DNA of 40,246 nucleotides, taken from contig NZ_JAAFZA010000080.1 in the NCBI RefSeq assembly GCF_015356865.1, positions 1-40,246 of the forward strand, read 5' to 3'. Positions 17,047 through 25,765 of the stretch are shown piece after piece. The stretch's first letter is position 1, and each line of letters begins with the position of its first letter. This stretch comes from Catenulispora pinisilvae (GTDB taxonomy: Bacteria > Actinomycetota > Actinomycetes > Streptomycetales > Catenulisporaceae). The translations under genes and the position numbers were made by a program. The notes beneath the pieces are model-generated. The model ran no database searches and was not told where the DNA came from. It worked only from the letters and a program-made list of their open reading frames with translations.

Positions 17047-17908
17047 TGTCGGAGGCGTCCTTCCCGGTGGTCGCCTCGAAGTGGGCGACGCGGGCGCGGG
17101 ACGCCTTGGTGGTGTGCGCGCCGATCCAGCAGGCGAACACGATCAGCAGGCCGAGCACGATCGTCCAGACGAACAGGCCCTCGGAGACCGGGCCGATCGA
17201 GCCCAGGTCCAGACCGCCGGGGTTGGACCCGGTCCGGGTCTGCACCAGGTAGGCGATGATGTCCTTCTTGTCCTGCGGGGACATCACGTTGTCGTTGAAG
17301 ATCGGCATGTTCTGCGGGCCGGTGAGCATGGCCTCGTAGATGTGCTTCGTCGACGTCTCACGCAGCGAGGGCGCGAACTTGCCGTCGGTCAGCGCACCGC
17401 CGGCCCCGGCCACGTTGTGGCACTGGGAGCAGTTGGTCCGGAACAGCACCCCGCCGTTGGACACGCTGGCGGCGTCGTTCGGGTCACCGTTGTACAGCGA
17501 GGGGTCCGGGATGTCCGGGCCCGCGCCGAGCGCACCGATGTACGCGGCCATCGCGTCGATCTGGTCCTGGGTGAAGATCGGCGGCTTGCTCGGGACCTGC
17601 GGGCCGATCTGCATGGCGGGCATGCGGCCGGTGCCGACCTGGAAGTCGACCGCGGCGGCGCCGACTCCGATCAGCGACGGTCCCGAGCCCTGCACGCCCT
17701 GACCGTTCATGTTGTGGCATGACGAGCACGAGGACTGGAAGAGCTTCTGACCCTCTACAAGCTGCTCCGGCGTGGCGGCGACGGAGGCCGACGCCTTCGC
17801 CGAGGAGGAGCCCAGGGTGGCGTATGTCGCGCCGATGACACCCAGCGCGAGGAAGAGGACGACGAACGCGGCCAGCGGATGGCGCCGTCGTGCCGAAAGC
17901 GTGTTCAC
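17039..17908 (-). CDS. qcrC: Cytochrome bc1 complex, diheme cytochrome c subunit
   Basis: This replaces both cytochrome c1 and soluble cytochrome c in actinobacteria, handing electrons directly to the CuA site of CtaC. From the GTG at 17906-17908 it has 289 residues: an N-terminal anchor (about 11-31), two c-type domains with haem motifs CSSCH (61-65) and CSQCH (160-164), and a C-terminal membrane helix near 250-275. The GTG is preferred because AAGGAA lies about nine bases upstream; an in-frame ATG at 17983 would overlap the ctaE 3' end by 40 bases and add an unlikely His-rich leader. It is 35 bases downstream of ctaE. Confidence 0.95.
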   Translation of the reverse strand: MNTLSARRRHPLAAFVVLFLALGVIGATYATLGSSSAKASASVAATPEQLVEGQKLFQSSCSSCHNMNGQGVQGSGPSLIGVGAAAVDFQVGTGRMPAMQIGPQVPSKPPIFTQDQIDAMAAYIGALGAGPDIPDPSLYNGDPNDAASVSNGGVLFRTNCSQCHNVAGAGGALTDGKFAPSLRETSTKHIYEAMLTGPQNMPIFNDNVMSPQDKKDIIAYLVQTRTGSNPGGLDLGSIGPVSEGLFVWTIVLGLLIVFACWIGAHTTKASRARVAHFEATTGKDASDND

Positions 17909-17943
17909 GACAGAGGATTCCTTACCGATTCCACTGATCCGAC

Positions 17944-18564
17944 TTACTTCATGATGTAGATGACGAAGAACAGGCCGATCCACACCACGTCGACGAAGTG
18001 CCAGTAGTAGGACACGACGATCGCGGAGGTGGCCTGGTCGTGGGTGAAGCGCTTGGCGAGATAGGTCCGCCCCAGCACCAACAGGAACGCGAGCAAGCCG
18101 CCGGTGACGTGCAGCCCGTGGAACCCGGTGGTGAGGTAGAACACGGACGTCCAGGCGTTGGCGCCGATCGTCAGGTTCTCCTTGACCAGGGCCGAGTACT
18201 CCCAGATCTGCCCGGAGACGAAGACCGCGCCCATGATGAACGTCAGGATGAACCAGGCCCGCAGCTTCCGCACGTCCCCACGCTCGGCCGCGAACACGCC
18301 CATCTGGCAGGTCACCGAGGACAGCACCAGGATGGTGGTGTTCGGCACGGCCAGGGACATGTTCAGGTGCTTGGCCTGCTCCACGAAGTACTGCGACCCG
18401 TGCACTGAGCGGATCGTGAAGTACATCGCGAACAGCGCCGCGAAGAACATCAGTTCCGAGCTCAGCCAGACGATCGTTCCGACGCTGACCAGGTTCGGCC
18501 GGTTGGGCAGGCGGTGGGCCTGCCCCGCTTGAGTAGTTGCAGTTGCTGTCGCCACGGCCGCCAT
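17944..18564 (-). CDS. ctaE: Cytochrome c oxidase subunit III
   Basis: A structural membrane subunit of the aa3 oxidase. At 206 residues it has five predicted membrane helices, the shorter actinobacterial form. Recognisable segments are [22 protein letters not shown] near the N-terminus, [15 protein letters not shown], and the C-terminal [20 protein letters not shown]. It heads the ctaE-qcrC-qcrA-qcrB transcript. A purine-rich GGGGTGA lies about eight bases before the ATG. Confidence 0.96.
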   Translation of the reverse strand: MAAVATATATTQAGQAHRLPNRPNLVSVGTIVWLSSELMFFAALFAMYFTIRSVHGSQYFVEQAKHLNMSLAVPNTTILVLSSVTCQMGVFAAERGDVRKLRAWFILTFIMGAVFVSGQIWEYSALVKENLTIGANAWTSVFYLTTGFHGLHVTGGLLAFLLVLGRTYLAKRFTHDQATSAIVVSYYWHFVDVVWIGLFFVIYIMK

Positions 18565-18685
18565 TATGTCGTCACCCCATGGCGGCTCCGCGCCGGGGGT
18601 GGGTATTAAGGAACCAGTGTCCTGTGTGTATGGGGCCGATCGAGTTAACGAAGGTCCGGATCAAGCAGTTCCCGGAAGGTTCCGA

Positions 18686-18754
18686 GCACACTCCGCACTC
18701 TCCGTACTCCCCACTCCGCACTCCCCGTGCTCCCCACTCCGCACTCCCTGTGCT
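18686..18754 (+). repeat. 23-bp tandem repeat, three copies
   Basis: Units start at 18686 (diverged), 18709 and 18732. Copies 2 and 3 (CCCCACTCCGCACTCCCYGT plus GCT) differ by one base. A degenerate partial unit follows. It lies in the upstream region of ctaE, about 120-190 bases from its start. Confidence 0.75.
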
Positions 18755-18770
18755 CGCCGTACTCCTCCCC

Positions 18771-18818
18771 CCGGGCCGAGCGCGAACATCCGCCCCGGGC
18801 CGAGCGCGAAGATCGACG
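18771..18818 (+). repeat. 24-bp direct repeat, two copies
   Basis: CCGGGCCGAGCGCGAA is followed by an ATC-containing tail at 18771-18794 and again at 18795-18818. The copies differ at three positions near their 3' ends. Confidence 0.75.
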
Positions 18819-18853
18819 GCCTGACCGTCTGGAAGCCGGGCAAGCACGCCGAG

Positions 18854-18866
18854 TAAGCTCCACCCC
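18854..18866 (+). promoter_or_regulatory. Leaderless-type -10 box for the receiver-like gene
   Basis: TAAGCT at 18854-18859 is exactly seven bases before the ATG at 18867. No Shine-Dalgarno sequence is present. Confidence 0.4.
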
Positions 18867-19328
18867 ATGAACGCTCCGAACATGGGACAACAAGGGGTGC
18901 AAGGCAACGCTGGGAGTGCCAGCGAGACCGCCATCAAAGTCCTCATCTATAGCGACGACTCCACCACCCGGGAGAAGGTCGTGCTGGCCCTCGGCCGCCG
19001 CGTGGCGCCGGACCTGCCGCCGATCAAGACCCACGAGTACGCGACCCCGCTCGCCGTGGTGAACGCCGTCGACAAGGGCGGCTTCGACATCCTGATCCTG
19101 GACGGCGAGGCGACCCCGGCCGGCGGCATGGGCGTGTGCCGGCAGCTCAAGGACGAGATCTACCGGTGCCCCCCGGTCCTGGTCCTCACCGGGCGGCCGC
19201 AGGACGGCTGGCTGGCCACCTGGTCCCGGGCCGAGGCGTGGACGCCGCACCCGATCGACCCGGTCGCGCTGGCAGACTCGGTCGCGGAGTTGGTCCGGGC
19301 CCGGCTCGCCAAGCGGGTCGCCGCGTAG
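18867..19328 (+). CDS. Stand-alone receiver-like protein with altered active site
   Basis: 153 residues forming one response-regulator-like domain (about 23-147), with no DNA-binding or other output domain. The acidic pair (YSDDS), the phospho-acceptor position (ILILDGEATP) and the switch Thr (VLVLTGRP) are recognisable. The conserved Lys of the usual KP motif is His here (PHPIDP), so normal phosphorelay signalling is doubtful. No histidine kinase is nearby. It sits divergently from the ctaE-qcr operon and 96 bases before trpD, a location I recall for similar small proteins in Streptomyces-type genomes. A link to control of respiration is only an inference from position. Confidence 0.75.
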   Translation: MNAPNMGQQGVQGNAGSASETAIKVLIYSDDSTTREKVVLALGRRVAPDLPPIKTHEYATPLAVVNAVDKGGFDILILDGEATPAGGMGVCRQLKDEIYRCPPVLVLTGRPQDGWLATWSRAEAWTPHPIDPVALADSVAELVRARLAKRVAA

Positions 19329-19370
19329 GGTCTCCCTGTAGCGGGGCCGCAGACGCTCCTCTGATGACTC

Positions 19371-19380
19371 CTCTATAGAG
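19371..19380. promoter_or_regulatory. Palindrome upstream of trpD
   Basis: CTCTATAGAG is a perfect 10-bp palindrome 44 bases before trpD. It includes TATAGA, a possible -10 box, in otherwise GC-rich DNA. Either promoter or operator use is possible; the evidence is composition and symmetry only. Confidence 0.25.
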
Positions 19381-19424
19381 ATTCACCCCTTTGAGCGTTC
19401 CGTAGAAGCGGAGGCGAACCGCCG

Positions 19425-20483
19425 ATGACCGAGCAGCCCGTGCAGCGCACCTGGCCCGAGCTCCTGTCGGCGGTTCTGCGCCGCACCGACCTGTCGGTCG
19501 ACGACGCGGCCTGGGCCATGGACCGCGTGATGACCGGCGAGGCCACCCCGGCCCAGGTCGCCGGGCTGGCGGTGGCGCTGCGGGCCAAGGGCGAGACGGT
19601 CGACGAGATCGAGGGCTTCGTCCGTTCGATGTACTCGCACGCCCTGCTCATCGACGTCCCCGGCGCGACCGTGGACATCGTCGGCACCGGCGGCGACCGG
19701 GCGCACACCGTGAACATCTCCACCATGTCGGCCGTCGTCGTGGCCGGAGCCGGCGCCACGGTGGTCAAGCACGGCAACCGCGCGGCCTCGTCCTCCTCCG
19801 GCGCCGCGGACGTCCTGGAACGCCTCGGCGTCCGCCTGGACCTGGCCCCCGAGGCGGTCGCCCAGGTCGCCAAGGAAGCAGGCATCACCTTCTGCTTCGC
19901 CCCGGTCTTCCACGCCTCCCTGCGCCACGCCGGCGTCCCCCGCAAAGAACTGGCGATCCCGACCTTCTTCAACTTCCTCGGCCCGCTCACCAACCCGGCC
20001 CGCCCCCGCGCGGCAGCCGTCGGCGTCTTCGACGAGCGCATGGCCCCGATCGTGGCCGGCGTCTTCGCCCGCCGCGGCGTAGAGGCCCTGGTCTTCCGCG
20101 GCGACGACGGCCTGGACGAGATCTCCGTCGCGACCACCACCACCATCTGGACGGCCAGCGAAGGCGAAGTCCGCCGCGAGGTCTTCGACCCCCGCGACGT
20201 CGGCATCGCCTACTCCCCCATCAGCGCCCTGCGCGGCGCCGACCCGGAATTCAACGCGGCCGTGGCCCGCCGCCTCCTAGCCGGCGAACAAGGCGCGGTC
20301 CGGGACGCGGTCCTGCTGTCGTCCGCCGCGGCCCTGGCGGCCCTGGAGCCCACGCGCGAACCGGTGACGGCACGGCTGGCGGCCGGGCTGGACAAGGCCG
20401 CCGAGGCCATCGACTCGGGAGCCGCGGAGCGGGTGCTCGAGAAGTGGGTCGAGGTTTCGGAGCGGTTGATCAGGGAGCGGTAG
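19425..20483 (+). CDS. trpD: Anthranilate phosphoribosyltransferase
   Basis: Catalyses the second step of tryptophan synthesis, joining anthranilate and PRPP to phosphoribosyl-anthranilate. The 352-residue length is normal. An N-terminal helical domain (1-80) is followed by the PRPP-binding GTGGD loop (about 87-91), NIST (97-100), KHGNRA (115-120) and the downstream [18 protein letters not shown] about 11 bases before the ATG supports the start. No other trp gene is in the window, so it is separated from any trp operon, as in several actinobacteria where it neighbours the cytochrome genes. Confidence 0.96.
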   Translation: MTEQPVQRTWPELLSAVLRRTDLSVDDAAWAMDRVMTGEATPAQVAGLAVALRAKGETVDEIEGFVRSMYSHALLIDVPGATVDIVGTGGDRAHTVNISTMSAVVVAGAGATVVKHGNRAASSSSGAADVLERLGVRLDLAPEAVAQVAKEAGITFCFAPVFHASLRHAGVPRKELAIPTFFNFLGPLTNPARPRAAAVGVFDERMAPIVAGVFARRGVEALVFRGDDGLDEISVATTTTIWTASEGEVRREVFDPRDVGIAYSPISALRGADPEFNAAVARRLLAGEQGAVRDAVLLSSAAALAALEPTREPVTARLAAGLDKAAEAIDSGAAERVLEKWVEVSERLIRER

Positions 20484-20563
20484 CAGCTGGCGGCTGGCGG
20501 AGACGTCGGCTCGGCGGGTCGGCGGGGCGCGCGGTAACCGGATTGCCGCTTTCGGGTGATTTA

Positions 20564-21265
20564 TCAGAACTCGAGGTCGGCCCAGGTGAGGCTGATCCGG
20601 AAAGGCCACTCGGTGTAGACGGCATCCCGGCTGACGCCGGCAGTCCACGCGGCTGCGAGTGTGTAGCGGGCCAGGTCTTCCACCAGGCGCCACTGTTCGA
20701 TCGACTCGACCGCCGATTCGTCGGGCCGAAGCCGCACGATCCAGTAATGCCCGATCCCGGCCCGCGCGTACTGGGACATCTTCGATTCGAAGCCCGCTTC
20801 GGGGTTGTCGTGTCCGGTTTCGGTGGCTCGACTGGCCGGTGAGACGATCTCGACCGCCGGCACCACATCTCTCGCCCATAGTTCCGCCCCAGGTTCCAGG
20901 CAGCGGTAGACCAGCACGTCCGGCCGGCGCACCGTCGAACGCGGAACCTCCCAAAGCCGGGTGTCGAGGGCCTGGGCCACTCTCAGGCAAGGAAGGGCGC
21001 CGTCCTGAACCGCTCGCCTGGCTGCCATCGTGAGTGCCCTCGCCAGCCCGAGCGACGCACTCAGATGCCCGGGGCTTCCCGACTGCCGCAAGATCAAGCG
21101 GCCTCTGTCGAGCTCGTGGTCGCGGCAGAAGTCCTCTGGAGTGTGCTTCCACATCTCGCAGGTGACAGCGTCCAGCAGACCGGCCTTCTCCACCAGCTCG
21201 AAGGCAGCCCAGAGCTGTGGGGACACTGCGAGCTCGGCAGGCTCGACCGGTGGTTCGTGGCTCAT
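20564..21265 (-). CDS. Uma2-family (DUF820) restriction-endonuclease-like protein
   Basis: 233 residues. It carries the PD-(D/E)xK-like Uma2 pattern: RRPDVLVY, VPAVEIVSPASRATETGHDN, FESKMSQYARAGIGHYWIV. The Asp, Glu and Lys positions expected of the nuclease core are present. Members are abundant, usually orphan, in cyanobacteria and actinobacteria and their biological role is poorly known. The ATG at 21263-21265 is chosen; a TTG 17 codons upstream is possible. It is convergent with trpD, and its start lies about 60 bases below the L,D-transpeptidase stop on the same strand. Confidence 0.85.
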   Translation of the reverse strand: MSHEPPVEPAELAVSPQLWAAFELVEKAGLLDAVTCEMWKHTPEDFCRDHELDRGRLILRQSGSPGHLSASLGLARALTMAARRAVQDGALPCLRVAQALDTRLWEVPRSTVRRPDVLVYRCLEPGAELWARDVVPAVEIVSPASRATETGHDNPEAGFESKMSQYARAGIGHYWIVRLRPDESAVESIEQWRLVEDLARYTLAAAWTAGVSRDAVYTEWPFRISLTWADLEF

Positions 21266-21323
21266 GCCCCAAAGGCTGGCCACGCCCTCCGACAGAGCGT
21301 GGCCAGTCGATGACAATCGGCGA

Positions 21324-22673
21324 CTACTGCCCCTGCACTCCGGCCGCGGAGCCGGCCAGCCACTGGCTCCAGCTCAGGTTCCAGTCGTCGAAGCCGGGGT
21401 TGGGGTTGGCGGTGACGTTCGGCTTGGTGTTCGCCGACTTCAGCACGTCCACCACGTCGCCCAGCTTCACGGTGCTGAAGAACCAGTTGGCGTCGTCCAG
21501 GCCCATGCCGATGCAGCCGTGGCTGCTGTTCACGCGGCCGAACTTGCCGTCGTTCCAGGGGGCGGCGTGCAGGAAGGTGCCGGAGTCGGTGATCTTGACG
21601 GCGGACTGGACCTTGAGGTCGTAGAAGTCCGAGGCGTCGGTGAAGTTCACTGAGGAGGAGGTCATCTGCAAGGTGGCGTCCTTCTCCAGGACCACCATCT
21701 TGCCGCTCCAGGTCGGGTGCTTGGGGACCTCGCCGGCGCTGACCGGGATGGTGCGCAGGACCTTGCCGTTCTTGGTCACCGTCATCTGGTCCTTCACCAG
21801 GTCCACGGTGCTGATCACCGCGTCGCCGATGGTGAAGCCGAAGTCCTTGGTGAACGAGCCGTAGGTGACGTCGCCGGCCTTCACGCCGTTCAGCCCCAGG
21901 TGCACCTGCACCTTGGTGCCGGACTGCCAGTAGCTCTGCGGGCGCCAGTCCGCCTCCGTGGCGCTGCGCCAGTTCCAGGCGCCGTCCACGTGCGGGGAGG
22001 TGGTGACGGTCATCGCCTTCTCGACCGCGGCCCGGTCCTTCACGTTCGGCGGGTTGGTGAAGTAGACCGCGATCGGCTGCCCGACGCCGACCGTGGTGCC
22101 GTCGTCCGGGGCGTAGTGGGACAGGCCGAGGCGCTTGTCCGGGGTCAGCGTCGTGAATTTGGACGTACTCGTCTTCTCCGCCCCAGAGGCGTCCTTAGCC
22201 TTCGCCACGACCGTGTAGCTACTGGAGATCGCCAACAGCCCGGTGGACGCCCAGGAGGCCCCGTCAGCGGCCAGAGCACCGTTCACAGCCTTACCCGAGG
22301 CGTCGGTGGCGGTCACGCTTTCCAGCTTGCCGCCGGCCGCGTTGATCTGGATGCCCTTGGCCGGATCGACGCCCTTGGCGCCGTCCGCCGGGCTGGCCGA
22401 GAGCGCCAGCGGCTGCGCGGAGGAGGAGGTCGCGCCGCCGGGGGTGGTGCCGGCTCCTGCGCCGCCGTTCGCGCCGCCGGAAGCCCCGGCCGCGCCGGAC
22501 GAGGCCGTCTGCCCGTCCCCGACCGGCGCCACGGCGTCCTTGGAGCTCGACGAACCGCCGCCGCACGCCGACGTCATCAGCGCCACCGCCGCGGCGGCCG
22601 CCGTCAGCTGCCCCGCCCGACGCCATCGGCGCCGTCCGTCCGCGGAAACACCCTGCCCGAGGTGGTGTGCCAC
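21324..22673 (-). CDS. L,D-transpeptidase lipoprotein (YkuD domain, Ig-like domains)
   Basis: Forms 3-3 peptidoglycan cross-links outside the membrane. It has 449 residues: a basic start, hydrophobic h-region (about 24-36) and lipobox LMTSAC with lipidated C37; a Ser/Gly/Ala-rich linker; two Ig-like domains (about 85-300, including the IQINAAGG and TLTPDKRLGLSHYAPDDGTTVGV segments); and the YkuD domain with VINSSHGCIGM-like catalytic motif (catalytic C387, within SSHGCIGMGLDDANWFF). The C-terminal WNLSWSQWLAGS tail is seen in mycobacterial LdtMt2-type enzymes. The GTG at 22671-22673 has GGGAGGG seven bases upstream, giving a secure start. Confidence 0.94.
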   Translation of the reverse strand: MAHHLGQGVSADGRRRWRRAGQLTAAAAAVALMTSACGGGSSSSKDAVAPVGDGQTASSGAAGASGGANGGAGAGTTPGGATSSSAQPLALSASPADGAKGVDPAKGIQINAAGGKLESVTATDASGKAVNGALAADGASWASTGLLAISSSYTVVAKAKDASGAEKTSTSKFTTLTPDKRLGLSHYAPDDGTTVGVGQPIAVYFTNPPNVKDRAAVEKAMTVTTSPHVDGAWNWRSATEADWRPQSYWQSGTKVQVHLGLNGVKAGDVTYGSFTKDFGFTIGDAVISTVDLVKDQMTVTKNGKVLRTIPVSAGEVPKHPTWSGKMVVLEKDATLQMTSSSVNFTDASDFYDLKVQSAVKITDSGTFLHAAPWNDGKFGRVNSSHGCIGMGLDDANWFFSTVKLGDVVDVLKSANTKPNVTANPNPGFDDWNLSWSQWLAGSAAGVQGQ

Positions 22674-22860
22674 AAGACCCTCCCAGTCACTTCAACCCTT
22701 ACCGCACTGCTTACATCTGGATAGACGCCGTTAGAGGCCCCCACGTTGCACATGATCTCAAGTAATCGCCGTCTCGTGACCCGAAAGGCCGCCGACCCAC
22801 CCCGAAAGAGACTGAATCCGACATCTCGGTCAAGCTGCTGACGCCGATCCCGAGCCGCCG

Positions 22861-22873
22861 TAGTGTGGGCATC
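22861..22873 (+). promoter_or_regulatory. Leaderless promoter for the putative antitoxin-like gene
   Basis: TAGTGT at 22861-22866 is seven bases before the ATG at 22874. CTGACG at 22838-22843 gives a -35-like hexamer with the ideal 17-base spacer. This is the most complete leaderless promoter in the window. Confidence 0.5.
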
Positions 22874-23167
22874 ATGAGCGCTCAACCGTCCGACGCCGCC
22901 CCGCGCACCACGCCCCGGCTCACGACGCTGGAGCTCCCCCACACCCTGGCCGCCGTCCGCGCACATCTCACCGACGACGAGAAGGCCAGACTCTGCGAGC
23001 AGTTGGAGAACGGCGACGTCTTCCAGGTGTTCCGCAGGTGGTGGAACGTGGCGGCGTCCCGGGCCTCGCCGGCCCTGGCCGAGCACGTCAAGCTGCGCGC
23101 CCAGGGAGCCGCCGGTCCGACGGTGCCGCTCGGGGAGGTCGCCGCCCGCCTCGGCGTGGCCCTGTGA
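22874..23167 (+). CDS. Small hypothetical protein, possible antitoxin partner
   Basis: 97 residues, soluble, with no recognisable named domain. A proline/threonine-rich start is followed by helical LPHTLAAVRAHLTDDEKARLCEQLE, then FQVFRRWWNVAA and a C-terminal VPLGEVAARLGV resembling a short HTH-like or ribbon segment. Actinobacterial proteins with a LPHT-x-R start and a WW-x-A segment are often encoded just before a RelE-like protein, and the next gene has that C-terminal signature, so an antitoxin role is plausible. The ATG at 22874 is preferred over a GTG at 22865 because of the TANNNT box. The gap to the next gene is filled by a 14-bp repeat array. Confidence 0.7.
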   Translation: MSAQPSDAAPRTTPRLTTLELPHTLAAVRAHLTDDEKARLCEQLENGDVFQVFRRWWNVAASRASPALAEHVKLRAQGAAGPTVPLGEVAARLGVAL

Positions 23168-23169
23168 CC

Positions 23170-23225
23170 GTGACCTCGGCTACGTGATCTCGGCTACGTG
23201 ATCTCGACTAGGTGACCGCGACGAC
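23170..23225 (+). repeat. 14-bp tandem repeat, four copies, filling the gap between two small genes
   Basis: Units start at 23170, 23184, 23198 and 23212 and end exactly at the base before the ATG at 23226. The consensus is GTGAYCTCGGCTAC. TGA recurs at 23165 (the gene stop), 23171, 23185, 23199 and 23213, covering all three frames. The array could be an operator for an autoregulated pair. Confidence 0.9.
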
Positions 23226-23492
23226 ATGACCTCGACCCCGTACACGGTCGTCTTCGGCGAGCACGCGATGACGCAGGTCGCCCTGCTCCCCGAGGCGGAC
23301 ATCGGCTACGTCGTCGGCCACGTGGCCATCGGCCTGGGCCGCAACCCGCACCTGATCGGCGATCCGTGGATGAGCACCGACGCCCAGACCTGGTACACCC
23401 TCGACATCGGCCCGACCCTGCGCGTCGCCTACGTCGTGGACGACAAGCTCGAAGAGGTCGCGATCCTGGAAGTCCTCGTGGGCCATTCCTGA
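23226..23492 (+). CDS. RelE/ParE-like small protein, possible toxin
   Basis: 88 residues. The second half, TLRVAYVVDDKLEEVAILEVLVGHS, matches the last strands of the RelE/ParE superfamily, which usually end R-V-x-Y-x-x-D--I-x-V-L-x-V-x-H-R. The first half, YTVVFGEHAMTQVALLPEADI, corresponds to the first strand and helix of that fold. The DPWMSTDAQTWYTLDIGP segment takes the place of the usual LKG-(x)n-YRxRxGDYR region and lacks its basic residues, so RNase activity is uncertain. It follows the possible antitoxin by 58 bases. Antitoxin-first order is normal for such modules. The assignment rests on pattern, not a search. Confidence 0.6.
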   Translation: MTSTPYTVVFGEHAMTQVALLPEADIGYVVGHVAIGLGRNPHLIGDPWMSTDAQTWYTLDIGPTLRVAYVVDDKLEEVAILEVLVGHS

Positions 23493-23532
23493 CCGCGCGG
23501 ACGCGGGGGTGCAGCAAAAGACTCAGAGCAAA

Positions 23533-23570
23533 AGGAGCTGGGCCCCGGATCACTCCGAGGCCCAGCTCCT
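23533..23570. terminator. Bidirectional terminator between the RelE-like gene and ctaF
   Basis: A perfect 12-bp stem (23533-23544 with 23559-23570) with a 14-base loop lies between convergent genes. On the minus strand it is followed by TTTGCTCTGAGTCTTTT, so it should end the ctaCDF transcript efficiently. Confidence 0.8.
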
Positions 23571-23591
23571 CAAACAGTTCGCGCTACGGCG

Positions 23592-24011
23592 TCAGTGCTC
23601 GCCGCCGACCTCGCCGTACCGGTTGTTCTCCCGCCGGTAGTACTCGAACACGAGCCCGATCACGGAGTAGGCCCCGAACGGCACCGCCACCAGCAGCAGC
23701 CACCAGCCGAAGATGATCCCCATGAAGGCGATCGCCGCCGAGCCCGCGGTGTACAGCGGCCACCACGAATGCGGGGCGAAGAAGCCCAGCTCGCCGGCCA
23801 TCTCCGAGATCTCCGCGTCGTCGCGGTCCTCCGGACGCGGCCCGATGCGGATCGCGGTGAAGTACAGGTAGAACCACACCAGCGCGCACAGGCCGAAGGC
23901 CATGGACAGGGCGGTGGTGCCGACCGTGTCCTTGGACAGCAGCCAGTAGACCGGGATGTCGATCATCAGGAAGATGGCGACGAACCCGAAGAGCTTGGCT
24001 TCGACCTTCAC
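23592..24011 (-). CDS. ctaF: Cytochrome c oxidase subunit IV, actinobacterial type
   Basis: 139 residues with four predicted membrane helices (about 5-25, 30-52, 77-97 and 100-122). It begins [24 protein letters not shown] and ends in a hydrophilic [14 protein letters not shown] tail, both typical of the actinobacterial CtaF that stabilises the bc1-aa3 supercomplex. Its ATG overlaps the ctaD stop by four bases. The transcript ends at the hairpin 23533-23570. Confidence 0.93.
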   Translation of the reverse strand: MKVEAKLFGFVAIFLMIDIPVYWLLSKDTVGTTALSMAFGLCALVWFYLYFTAIRIGPRPEDRDDAEISEMAGELGFFAPHSWWPLYTAGSAAIAFMGIIFGWWLLLVAVPFGAYSVIGLVFEYYRRENNRYGEVGGEH

Positions 24012-25765
24012 TTGGCACCGTCCTCGTCCTCAGTCGCCGACGGCTCCGACTGCGGCTCCGGCCGCGGCTTGGCCTTGGCCGGCGCGCCGACCGCGACCTT
24101 CTTCTTGCCGTGCCCCAGATCCAGGGCCGCGACCTCGGGGTGGTGCAGGTCGAAGGCCGGGGACTCGGAGCGGATGCGCGGCAGCGAGGTGAAGTTGTGC
24201 CGCGGTGGCGGACAGGACGTGGCCCACTCCAGGGAGCGGCCGTAGCCCCACGGGTCGTCCACCGTGACCTTCTTGCCGCGTTTGGCCGTGATGTACACGT
24301 TGTACAAGAAAGGCAGGGTCGAGGCTCCCAGGACGAACGAACCGATCGAGGAGATCGTGTTCAACGTCGTGAACCCGTCGCTGGACAAGTAGTCCGCGTA
24401 CCGGCGGGGCATGCCCTCGGCGCCGAGCCAGTGCTGCACCAGGAAGGTGGTGTGGAAGCCGATGAACAGGATCCAGAAGTGGATCTTGCCCAGCCGCTCG
24501 TCCAGCATCTTGCCGGTGAACTTCGGCCACCAGAAGTAGAACCCGGCGTTCATCGCGAACACCACGGTGCCGAACAGCACGTAGTGGAAGTGCGCGACCA
24601 CGAAGTACGAGTCCTGCACGTGGAAGTCGATCGGCGGGGAGGCCAGCAGCACGCCGGTCAGACCGCCGAACAGGAACGTCACCAGGAAGCCCACCGACCA
24701 CAGCATCGGCGTGTCGAAGCTCAGCGAGCCGCGCCACATGGTGCCGATCCAGTCGAAGAACTTGATGCCGGTGGGCACCGCGATCAGGTACGACATGAAG
24801 GCGAAGAACGGCAGCATCACCGCGCCGGTGGTGAACATGTGGTGCGCCCACACCGTCACCGACAGGCCGGAGATCGACAGCGTCGCCATCACCAGCGTGT
24901 TGTAACCGAAGATCGGCTTGCGGCTGAAGACCGGGATCACCTCGGTGATGATCCCGAAGAATGGCAAGGCGACGATATACACCTCTGGATGTCCGAAGAA
25001 CCAGAAGAGGTGTTGCCACAGCAATGCCCCGCCGTTGTCCGCCTCGAAGATCTGCGCGCCGAGCCGGCGATCTACCTCCAGCGCGAACAGCGCGGCGGCC
25101 AGCACCGGGAACGCCATCAGGACCAGCACCGCGGTCAGCAGGATGTTCCAGGTGAAGATCGGCATCCGGAACATCGTCATGCCCGGTGCGCGCATGCAGA
25201 TGATGGTGGTGATGAAGTTGACGCCACCGAGGATGGTGCCGAAGCCGGACAGCGCCAGACCCATGATCCACATGTCCGCGCCGATGCCCGGGGAGTGGAC
25301 CGCGTCGGTCAGCGGCGAGTAGGCGAACCAGCCGAAGTCCGCGGCGCCCTGCGGGGTGAGGAACCCGCCGACGGCGATCACCGAGCCGAACAGGAACAGC
25401 CAGTAGGCGAACATGTTCAGCCGCGGGAAGGCCACGTCCGGGGCGCCGATCTGCAGCGGCACGATGACGTTGGCGAACCCGATGAACAGCGGGGTGGCGA
25501 ACATCAGCAGCATGATCGTGCCGTGCATGGTGAACGCCTGGTTGAACTGCTCCGTGGTCAGGAACTGAAGACCCGGGCGCGCCAGCTCGGCGCGCATCAG
25601 CAGGGCCAGCAGACCGCCGATGCCGAAGAAGCAGAACGACGTGATGAGGTACATGTACCCGATCACCTTGTGGTCGGTGGACGTCAGCCACTTCACCACG
25701 ATGTTGCCGGGCTCACGGCGCTCGTACGGCGCGCTCACTGCGCGCGGTTCACTGATGGCCGTCAC
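24008..25765 (-). CDS. ctaD: Cytochrome c oxidase subunit I
   Basis: The catalytic haem-copper subunit: reduces oxygen and pumps protons. It has 585 residues and twelve helices. Ligands: haem a H81 (FTMHGTIM) and H394; CuB H259 (GHPEVY), H308 and H309; haem a3 H392 (AHFHYV). The Tyr263 cross-link partner is present, so it is an A-type oxidase. A ~40-residue charged C-terminal tail ([17 protein letters not shown]) follows the last helix. The GTG at 25763-25765 overlaps the ctaC stop (GTGA); continuing the frame upstream would merely re-read ctaC in another frame. Confidence 0.97.
   Translation of the reverse strand: MTAISEPRAVSAPYERREPGNIVVKWLTSTDHKVIGYMYLITSFCFFGIGGLLALLMRAELARPGLQFLTTEQFNQAFTMHGTIMLLMFATPLFIGFANVIVPLQIGAPDVAFPRLNMFAYWLFLFGSVIAVGGFLTPQGAADFGWFAYSPLTDAVHSPGIGADMWIMGLALSGFGTILGGVNFITTIICMRAPGMTMFRMPIFTWNILLTAVLVLMAFPVLAAALFALEVDRRLGAQIFEADNGGALLWQHLFWFFGHPEVYIVALPFFGIITEVIPVFSRKPIFGYNTLVMATLSISGLSVTVWAHHMFTTGAVMLPFFAFMSYLIAVPTGIKFFDWIGTMWRGSLSFDTPMLWSVGFLVTFLFGGLTGVLLASPPIDFHVQDSYFVVAHFHYVLFGTVVFAMNAGFYFWWPKFTGKMLDERLGKIHFWILFIGFHTTFLVQHWLGAEGMPRRYADYLSSDGFTTLNTISSIGSFVLGASTLPFLYNVYITAKRGKKVTVDDPWGYGRSLEWATSCPPPRHNFTSLPRIRSESPAFDLHHPEVAALDLGHGKKKVAVGAPAKAKPRPEPQSEPSATEDEDGAK

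Larger units (their letters stand above)
18565..18866. other. 302-base divergent region between ctaE and the receiver-like gene
   Basis: It contains no gene I can support. It holds two sets of short tandem repeats (18686-18754 and 18771-18818), listed separately, and a leaderless-type box at its right end. On the minus strand TTAATA about 40-45 bases before ctaE could be a -10 box for the respiratory operon, but I cannot place a -35. Confidence 0.4.

Noticed and set aside
20564..21265. Restriction-modification system around the Uma2 gene
   Set aside because: No methyltransferase or specificity gene is nearby; Uma2 proteins usually occur as orphans.
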